Assembly: GCA_034359265.1 (NCBI GenBank)
Contig: CP136891.1
Span: 59,124,001 to 59,188,000, forward strand
Length of the DNA stretch: 64,000 nucleotides
Direction: 5' to 3'
Source of the DNA: Canna indica
Taxonomy: Eukaryota; Streptophyta; Magnoliopsida; Zingiberales; Cannaceae
The position numbers and the translations under genes are program-made. Under the pieces are notes generated by a model that had not been told where the DNA came from, searched no databases, and was given only the letters and a program-made list of their open reading frames with translations. Of the stretch, positions 56,533-64,000 are shown piece after piece. Position 1 is the stretch's first letter. The number at the start of each line of letters is the position of its first letter.

Positions 56533-56899
56533 TCTAGCGCCCAACGTGGGACCGAGTAAAGCTTACCTCCCCCACAATGGTTGGAACCGGAGCCAAGTGA
56601 TTGTCGCCGCATGCCAACGACAACGACTCGACGATGATGATCGACCGTAGCCTGGTGATGCTGAAACAACGAGGAGCGACACTCCGATACTAGCCCCCCT
56701 TCCCCTTCAAGAGCCCCAACAACGGATAAATAAATTAGAAACACAAAATTAACAACCAACAACACAAGCTGAGACATCGGCATCCCCCCGCCAAATGCGA
56801 ACGTTACCGTTCAAAGCATAAAGAGACCTACTGCTCAGAAAAAAGAAGACCCGTTTCTATCCTGACGAGGTCTCCAACACTCCTCAACTGGGAAAGGAT

Positions 56900-58200
56900 G
56901 AAGCTCCAAAGGCTCAAGGGATTGAGGCCATTTCTCACCTTGATGCAGGGCCCTACATCAAACACATCATGACAACTTGCCTCCCATCGAGGAGCGAGTT
57001 ACCTACCACCCCGACGCCCTACATCGGTGTGAGTGACCCTGCCCTGCACCTGACAGCATTTTAGACCATAATGCTTTATCACGTAGCAACCGACTCCGCA
57101 CTCTGTAGAGCCTTCCCGGCGTTCCTAGGGAACATTGCCCTACTTCGGTTTGCCTCCCTTTCCCCCGAGTTCTATTCACTCGTTTGAAGACCTCTCTCGT
57201 GTCTTCCTCAGCCGTTTCACCATGTCTCAGTATACCACAAGACGTCAGCCGCACCCTGCACCTGACAATGTTTTAGACCGTAATGCTTTATCATGTAGCA
57301 ACCGACTCCGCACTTTGTAGAGCCTTCCTGACGTTCCTAGGGAACGTTGCCCTATTATGGTTTGCCTCCCTTTCCCCCGAGTTCTATTCACTCGTTCGAA
57401 GACCTCTCTCATGTCTTCCTCAGCCATTTCACCATGTCTCGGTATACCACAAGACGTCAGTCGCACTCTGCTACGTCAGACAAGGGCAACATGAGCCCCT
57501 AAGGGAATACTTGAACATGTTCCAGGCCATAGCAGCCGACATCCCCAATCTCGATCATGGGATAAAGCTTCTTCATCCAACTCAGATTAAAACCCAGACC
57601 TTTCGTCAACTAGATCGCCTTAATCGAGCCTAAAGACATGACCGAATTCCACAAAGAGGCGATGAGCTTTATAAAAATAAAAGATCAGCGAGAAGACAAA
57701 AAATCCAGGAGGCATGACGGAAAAAATAAGGATCGCAATCACCACGAGCAAACCTACAACCTAATGTCGAGGTCCTCACCTCATTTGATTACCCGATTTG
57801 AAAGGTACACACCCCTTAATACCTCAAGGGAAATAATCCTTTGAGAAGTACATTATCTACAACTGCTCAGCCCCCCTAGCCGCCCTGAAAGCTCAAAGTC
57901 TTCATACAGAGGCGACAAGAGCAAAAAGTGTGAATTCCACCGGACCTTTGGGCACACCATTGATGAATGTGTGGTCCTCCATGAATAGATTAAGTGATTG
58001 ATAAGAGAAGGTCGCCTGGACCACTACATTCGGTGTGATTGGAGTCGTAGCTAAAACTGACAAAGTTGCCAACCATGTTGGAGCCCCATTGAAACCCCAC
58101 CACCCGGTGACACAAATAATAACCGCGACCCACAAAGTGACCGATCCTACCCTAGCATCCAGGGAGTTATTGACTACATAACAAGAGGATTTGCCGGAGA
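56900..58200 (+). pseudogene. TAT-like gag remnant
   Basis: DAGPYIKHIMTTCLPSRSEL begins the gag core; CRAFLTFLGNVALLWFASL, RQGQHEPLREYLNMFQAIA and later YTPLNTSREIIL and KCEFHRTFGHTIDECVVL (zinc-knuckle-like C..H..H..C) follow in several frames. The first core segment is duplicated in tandem. Confidence 0.75.
57042..57465. repeat. 212-bp tandem duplication in gag
   Basis: Two head-to-tail copies starting CCCTGCACCTGACA at 57042 and 57254. They differ at a modest number of positions, so the duplication is not very recent. Confidence 0.85.
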
Positions 58201-58369
58201 AATGAGTTTTGAAATATAGTCACCCTAGACTATCATGATCGTTGACAAAATAGCTTGGTCATAAAGGCCACACTTATCCACCCCGGTAATATCTTTCTAC
58301 GACTCTAATTATCAAGGGATTGACAGAAACTTGCATGATCCTGTTGTTATTTGTACTTCTTCGTTAGGA

Positions 58370-60650
58370 AAGTTTTGGTGGACCAAGGTTGCTCCGCCGA
58401 CTTCCTCTTTTACCCAACACTCGAGAGAATGGGCATTAGCGAATCCTCGCTGTATTCATTTCATAAAGAACTCGTCAACTTCTCAGGTGATCATGTGAAC
58501 GTCAAAGGCTACTTATAGATAGCCACAACATTCGGCTTGTTGGCTTAAGGTTTTCAACCTTGGTCTTAATCTCAATTTTGATGATAACAAACATGGAACT
58601 AATGATTTTATGAAGAGTCAGGTTCCATATCGAATTGGAAAAATCAAAGAAATCAGAGAAATCGGTAAGGACTCTCGTGGGCGCTCGGGATTCTTCAAGA
58701 TGATAGAGTTTAGGTTTAGGGTGTCTAGATACATTGTAATTCCTCATGATGATGCATAAGATCCCTAAAACCAAACCTGAACCCAAAAACATGAAATCTC
58801 GGAAGCGCCCTGAAATCCACTAAGCCTAGGGAGCTCCTTGGAGAGCTTTATGACCCAGATAGTTTCTTGAAATAAAAAATGATGGTAATTGTTCCTTGGG
58901 TTAAGATTAGATAACAAGGTATTTTAAAGGATTTTTTGAAAGTCTTTAGCCTATCCATACTTGACCCGGGAAGTTAGGAAATTTTTGTTTTCAGAAAATT
59001 TGTACTAGACCCAAGAACTAGATTTTGATTTTTTAGATATTTTTATTGAATCCAAATAGGGGTAATCCTTATATAACATTTATGTTTTAAAGTTAATAAA
59101 TGTTATATAAGTAGACTTAGCGAAGACAGAACTAAAACGAGTAGAAAAACCCAAACAAAGAGAACCAAAACTGCCCTGCTCTCTGCCCAGGTTCGGTCGA
59201 CCGACCGAAGGAAAAGGTAGTTTGGTCGACTGAACGGTGCCAAAATTTGGCAGAATGCTCATTGGTCGATCGAAGCTAAAATCGTGACAAGCGGTCGACC
59301 CGTCGGTCGACTGAATGGCGCGTAATCTTCACAGAAAGCTGGGTGGTCGATCGGTCGGTCGACCGATGATTCGACCGGACCATCGACCAGACGTCTGTAA
59401 CGGTAAAAAACCAGCCCATTGAGCCACCCATTTCATCCCACTACCTCTTGGCTCTATAAATACTTAAACCCAAGCCTTCCCAAATACTTCTTGATCACTC
59501 TTAACCTTCATTGAGCCATCATTGATCAACTCTAAGCTTTCATTGAGCCATTCTCTTTGAGAAATCCTATTCTAAGCTTTCATTCCTAGAGTTTGCCTTC
59601 AAGTTTAATTGATTCACCATCAAAGGCATCAAGAGGAGTTAGAATTCATTGTTTTAGAGCTAAGTATAAGTTATTTGATTTATTTGCTCCATTACTTGTG
59701 TATTTTTTGTTTATTTCATTGTATTTAAAGTTTGTGTAAACCTAGAGTGCTAGGTTGATTGAGTTGGTGGTTGCCTTTGTGTTTGAGGCTTAATTCCACC
59801 GGTGTAAACGTAGTTTGCTAGGATTAGTTCTTGTTGTCCTTAGGATTGAGGTGGGAGAGTGTTCTCGGTAGGAAGGCGGAGACTTCCGGATGTGGAAGTG
59901 CCTTCTGTGTGAGAGCGGAGACTCTCCAGTGAAAACGTCCTCATTGTAAAAGAATCAAGATAATCTAGTAAACTTAGTTTGGAAATCCTAAGCGGGGTGC
60001 TTAGGTAGTGGAGTAGGCAATGGGGCCAAACCACTATAAATCACCGTGTTTGCATTGTTCCTATTTGTGTTTGCTTAATTAACATATCTACTTTGCTTCC
60101 GTTTGTTATTTAATTTGTTAATTGCCTAAGTAATCAACTAAATGATTAAAACCGAAATTAGGCGAAAATATTAGTAAACATACTATTCACCCCCTTCTAG
60201 TGTGCCATTTCACACAACACGGCTTTTCACCAAGAGTAAAAATGATAGACATACAGTTCCTTGTCGTCCATTGTGCAAGCCTCTACCGTATGATCTTGGG
60301 TCGGCCCTCCTTGAACAACTTGAGGGTCGTAGTATCTACTCCCCACCTCGCCATTAAATTTCTCATCTCGAAGACAGAAGTAGGAGTCATCCATGCAGAT
60401 CAAAGGGAAGCTCGTGTGTGCTACAACGAGTGTTTGAAGCTCAAACAGGCAGAGCCCCAGCCAAGGATATCAGATTTGGATCCCAGAGGAGACATCCAAG
60501 AGTGGTGATGACCTGGACCTGTACATATGGGGACATCCCCTGAGCAAGTAACATATATTGGAGCACACCTCCCTAATGAGCTCAAGGTCCAACTTAGCAC
60601 CCTGCTCAAAGGTAATGCCGACCTCTATGCATGGACACATGGTGACATAC
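58370..60650 (+). pseudogene. TAT-like aspartic protease split by solo LTR
   Basis: The 5' part (about 58370-58532) has LVDQGCSADFLFYPTLERMG, where the catalytic DTG/DSG-type triplet reads DQG. The 3' part (60225-60508) has FLVVHCASLYRMILGRPSLN and STPHLAIKF, typical for the end of TAT-type proteases. A further stretch at 60540-60640 (EQVTYIGAHLPNELKVQL, ADLYAWTHGDI) leads toward RT. The reading frame on both sides of the LTR is compatible, so the LTR came later. Confidence 0.75.
58538..60219 (+). mobile_element. Solo LTR (SIRE/Maximus-like Copia), perfect TSD
   Basis: A 1682-bp LTR starting TGTTGGCTTAAGG and ending CATTTCACACAACA. A perfect 5-bp TSD CGGCT flanks it (58533-58537 and 60220-60224). 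No primer-binding site or internal sequence is present, so it arose by recombination between two LTRs. It includes a GGTCGACCGACC-rich patch at about 59190-59395 and a TATA-like CTCTATAAATA at about 59452. Confidence 0.88.
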
Positions 60651-61590
60651 GGTTGTGTGTAGTCAGCCGATTATACATGCACAAAGCGCAGCGCGCTGGG
60701 CTCATGCACCCAACTCGACATGGCTGCTACCTAATTATTGCCTCCGACCCTCTCCCTCAAGCTCTTGACCTCAAGCTTGCTTCCGTTGTTCCTATATCGA
60801 TTAATCAATTAGAAAGATGATAAAACAAAGGATAAAGGAAAGAATGGAATCTTATCTCCAACTTCGACCTCGACAACATCGACCGCGATCATAAGTAAGG
60901 CTCTCATGCATCATCCTCTCCTCCCCGCTCAACAACTTTGCTCAACATCTTTCCTATTACACGCACGAAGAAGGCGACTCTTATAAGAGTCAATTCCGAG
61001 TAGAAGGCAGTGGAGAAGGGGTTTTGCAAATAAACCCCCTAAATATAACAATTTGTGAATTAACTTCAAATTTCTATATATTAATATAAGGATAAATTGT
61101 ACGGAACCCCCTTCGGCTGTAGGCCATGTGTGCAATACCTACATTGACTTCAAAGTGTGCACAGAACCACCATCCACTTCATCAGTGGTTCGAATAAGCC
61201 ACCTCCATTAGCGCTTCCATTAGTAGGTTAATGTTTAAAGCCATTCATGCACAAAACACCCCCCCCCCCCTCGACACTTGAAGAACTGGGGCAGTGGTTT
61301 TCCTTAACATTTTCTTCCTCTTCCCCCTTCTTGGGAGGATGACCAGGGCCCATAGGAGCCCTCTAATAAGGAACGCTATAGTCTCAAAAATGGCAGGCTC
61401 CTGCGGCACCACGAATGGGGAAGGGTGTGAAGCACTGGGGCAGTGGTCTTCCTCAATATTTTCTTCCTCTTTCTCCTTTTGCTCTTCCCTCTTACAGCTC
61501 ATCTCCATTCCCCCCTTTGTAGAGCTCTCCGCCTCAATCTCAATTAGTATCCTGCAAAGACCTACTGAATAAGATCAAAGACCATGAATC
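60650..61590. other. Unassigned transposon debris
   Basis: No recognisable domain. A GAACTGGGGCAGTGG-containing segment is partly repeated at about 61278 and 61435, each followed by TCCTCAATATTTTCTTCCTC-like text. It probably belongs to the gypsy-type elements on either side. Confidence 0.35.
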
Positions 61591-62626
61591 CATGCTCTTC
61601 GAGTGTCTCCCATGCTATTCGGAGGATAAGGTTTATCATTGTAGGAGAGATCTTGAGTTCTTTTTTATGCACCAGATAATGTTCGAAGACCTCGGGGTCC
61701 GGTTGCCCTTTACTACCTTTGAGCGTTGGGGTGCTGATTTAGACAAACGTTTCTTCGACGCAATTGCATCCGAACAGTTGTGCATTTATTTGCTTCTTCG
61801 AGATTCTGGTGGAGTTCCTCCTCAGAGTTGAGCCGAGCCTCAAGGTGTTATTTTCTTTCTTTTAAGCGAAGAGGACCCAGAAGGGCCTGTGGGTGTCCTT
61901 TAGTAGCAGCCCGAGGAAGAAGCTTTTTGGCTTGTTTAGAAGTCCTTACAAGAACTTCAAGAGGCACTTCTTTAGAGTGAGGTCGCAACCAGATATGTGG
62001 CAGTTCTTCCTAGATAGGACATCTAACACGAAGAAGTTTTTGCTGTTATGGAGGTAGAGTTCGACCCCTATCTTGTCCTTGGAGGAGGAGGGTATCTTGC
62101 CCGAGGATAGGTTGGTGATTGAGTATTTGGACAGGTGTTGCCCCTTCGTTCCCTTTTCCTATAGGGAGTTACTAAAGTGGGACTAGCACGAGCCCTCAGC
62201 CACAAAGTATATAAGTAAGTTTGGGAGTCGTAGGGTGTTGTTTCCTTGGCTATTCTGAATGTGCTAATTTAGGATTCCTCTATGTAGGTGGGATGTCTTT
62301 GATGTTAGATCAGACATCTCTTTGTGTTAGGCTGAAGGAGTTGAAAAGGAAGACCCCTGTGGTTAGTAAAGGAAAGAAGCAATTGGATGATGTCTCCCCT
62401 CGCCCGCTCTTGTTGACGCCGGCACAGGCTTCCGGATCCCGGGCCAAGGGGTCGGACATGACGCCTGTGCCCTCTCACTCCTTGTCTCCTTCTCCTTCTC
62501 CTCTGAAGTGTTGTGCTTTTAGATGATGAAGGCCTGCCTCCTGAGGAAGTCATCTCCCTCGGGGAGGCCATGGCCGCGACATCATCAATGGCGATGGTAG
62601 AGGACGGTCCACTAGAGGAGCAGTAC
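61590..62626 (+). pseudogene. Gypsy-type transposon ORF remnant (PF04195-like)
   Basis: FMHQIMFEDLGVRLPFTTFER, KRGPRRACGCPL, KLFGLFRSPYKNFKRHFFRV and SQPDMWQFFLDRTSNTKKF match the plant 'putative gypsy type transposon' domain, spread over different frames. A Ser/Pro-rich continuation with DDEGLPPEEVISLGEAM runs to 62626, where another LTR interrupts it. The region is GC-richer than its surroundings. The domain belongs to large gypsy elements and has no proven biochemical role. Confidence 0.7.
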
Positions 62627-64000
62627 TGTCACGCCCTAAAATCTTAGGGTCGCGTGACCGGCCAGAGTACACATCCGTACCCCAAAGTCTACCCAGACAG
62701 ATATGACCATGATGGGGAAATAAGAACCTACAACCATGCAATTATCAAAGGGGAAATAACATAATGCAAAACAAATCCTGAATACTCTACAATGCAGATC
62801 TCAAATACATCATGTCTGAAAGAAACAAAATACAACAACTATCCTATACACCACTACGACCTTGTGTCACGAGATCCACATTGTGAGCTCGCCACCCCAA
62901 TTACGACTCATGTGCCATAGTACCTCTACTGCTCTAGAGCTGTAATAAAAATAGTAAATAAAACGACGATGAGTTCACAAGAACTCAGTGAGTGGCTCAT
63001 CGTTGAGCCCACCCTAAACCATCATATAATTATAACCAGCAGATTATATCATAATCAAATAAAACTGGAAGTAAATAAATAGGTGCAGGTACAACCACAC
63101 ATACACACACATTCATGCATCCATACAACCAATCATCAATACATCCATGCAATCTGCACAATCCGCACCCTGTGCCAAACTCAATCTGATGCCCTGCACT
63201 AATCTCTCTCATGTTGATAATTAGGCAACCAAGAATGGGGGTCATCCGGCTAGCCAAGACTAGCGACCCACGCATGAGTCCCCTGGGATAAACCTAGAAA
63301 TATAAATCCAGTGGTGGGTGTGACCCTCCCACTATGCCACTATGTGGCTCAGAGACTCGCTACTTGATCAAGATCACTAGTTGACCAAGTTGGCACAATC
63401 TGGTCCCATGGGGTGAACCCAGTCATATATAATACACATCCACATCACAGGCAGGTAATATATACAACATCAATAGTATAGTAAATAAGAAAATCCCTTA
63501 ACTCGGGGAATTAACCACATTGCTTAATTTCCTGCATGCGCATGTACCTGCCCATCTCAGCCCCAAGCTGGGCTCCAGTCCTCTAGCGGAGGAACTTACA
63601 TGTCCTTGAATCACATCTCAAGGACCTCATATACAGTATCCATAATCATAGAAAATGCATAATAATTTCCTCATCGGGTAAACCCAAGCTCCGCTTGTCA
63701 TTGCAATCCGTAGAAGCAAAATATATAACCCGAACAGAAATTAAATAAAGCATAAATTCTACAAAAAATCAGTAATATTAATACAATTAACAATATGATT
63801 TTTCATAAATTTATCAAAAACTTTAATGCTATAAAACATGTGGATAAACACGCAAAGCTTTTAAGAAAACCCGGAATCCCGTAGCTGTAGGAACCGACCT
63901 ATATGTGCATGTCATGTCTCTACCCTTAACCATATATTTTTCTCCCAAAAATGTACCAATTACCCACTACAACACAAATGACCTATTGAGACTATGTTAT
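62627..64000 (-). mobile_element. Gypsy LTR, minus orientation, runs off the window
   Basis: It begins TGTCACGCCCTAAAATC on the plus strand, the inverted form of an LTR 3' end (…GGGCGTGACA). GGTCGCGTGACCGGCC, AGAACTCAGTGAGTGGC and GGGTGTGACCCTCCC correspond to features of the LTR at 37958-39248, read in the opposite direction. No primer-binding site is on its left, so that side is target DNA and this is a 3' or solo LTR. Its other end lies beyond 64000. Confidence 0.75.

Larger units (their letters stand above)
56535..60650 (+). mobile_element. TAT-like gypsy retrotransposon, truncated
   Basis: A primer-binding-like motif is followed by gag, protease and the start of the region before reverse transcriptase, all on the plus strand. 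A 1682-bp solo LTR is nested at 58538-60219. Recognisable sequence stops near 60650 before any RT motif, so pol is mostly missing. Stops and frame changes are many. Confidence 0.75.

Overview
The window is nuclear DNA of a flowering plant. It shows split genes with GT..AG introns, plant-specific protein families (an MCTP/FT-interacting protein, an 8-cysteine lipid-transfer-like protein, a plant-type TBCCD1) and very heavy transposon content. The species cannot be named from sequence alone; a non-grass monocot is a guess. I see three intact host genes, all on the minus strand: TBCCD1 (3246-20429, nine exons, 567 codons), a single-exon three-C2-domain MCTP (41493-43877) and a small secreted 8-cysteine protein (47963-48316). 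Most of the rest is mobile DNA.

Layout. 1-3245: LTR-like debris and a hAT-type MITE with a target-site duplication (TSD). 3246-20429: TBCCD1. Its introns hold a MITE-like repeat (intron 8), a fragment of an endogenous caulimovirid (intron 6), a whole but decayed hAT transposon with a perfect 8-bp TSD plus a Tourist-like MITE (intron 4), and three further non-autonomous elements (intron 1). One of these is a 776-bp hAT derivative carrying nested, nearly perfect inverted repeats. All nine exons still join in frame. 20.7-25.6 kb: an L1-like LINE that has lost its reverse-transcriptase core. 25.8-39.6 kb: a duplicated AT-rich segment, a gypsy RT scrap, a TIR element, and a 10.6-kb Mutator-like element of the Kaonashi type. 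That element has ~120-bp TIRs, a 9-bp TSD, MURA-like transposase remains, a Ulp1-protease pseudogene on the opposite strand and a central array of about 13 x 170-bp repeats, each with a 30-bp palindrome. It sits next to a gypsy LTR with primer-binding site.

39.6-49.6 kb: relatively gene-bearing stretch with the MCTP gene, a long intergenic region with MITE-like repeats and microsatellites, and the 8-cysteine gene. 49.7-54.0 kb: a CACTA element with a 3-bp TSD in which TNP2 and the second ORF are fused by deletion, plus a strong hairpin and a 6 x 26-bp tandem repeat. 54.7-60.2 kb: two solo LTRs of one family in opposite orientation; the second splits the protease of a TAT-like gypsy element. 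61.6-64.0 kb: a decayed gypsy-type transposon ORF into which another gypsy LTR has inserted.

No operon-like cooperation exists. The main story is layered transposon insertion around and inside three conserved host genes. The most unusual structure is the palindrome array inside the Kaonashi-type MULE, with three diverged palindrome copies repeated near each end of the element.
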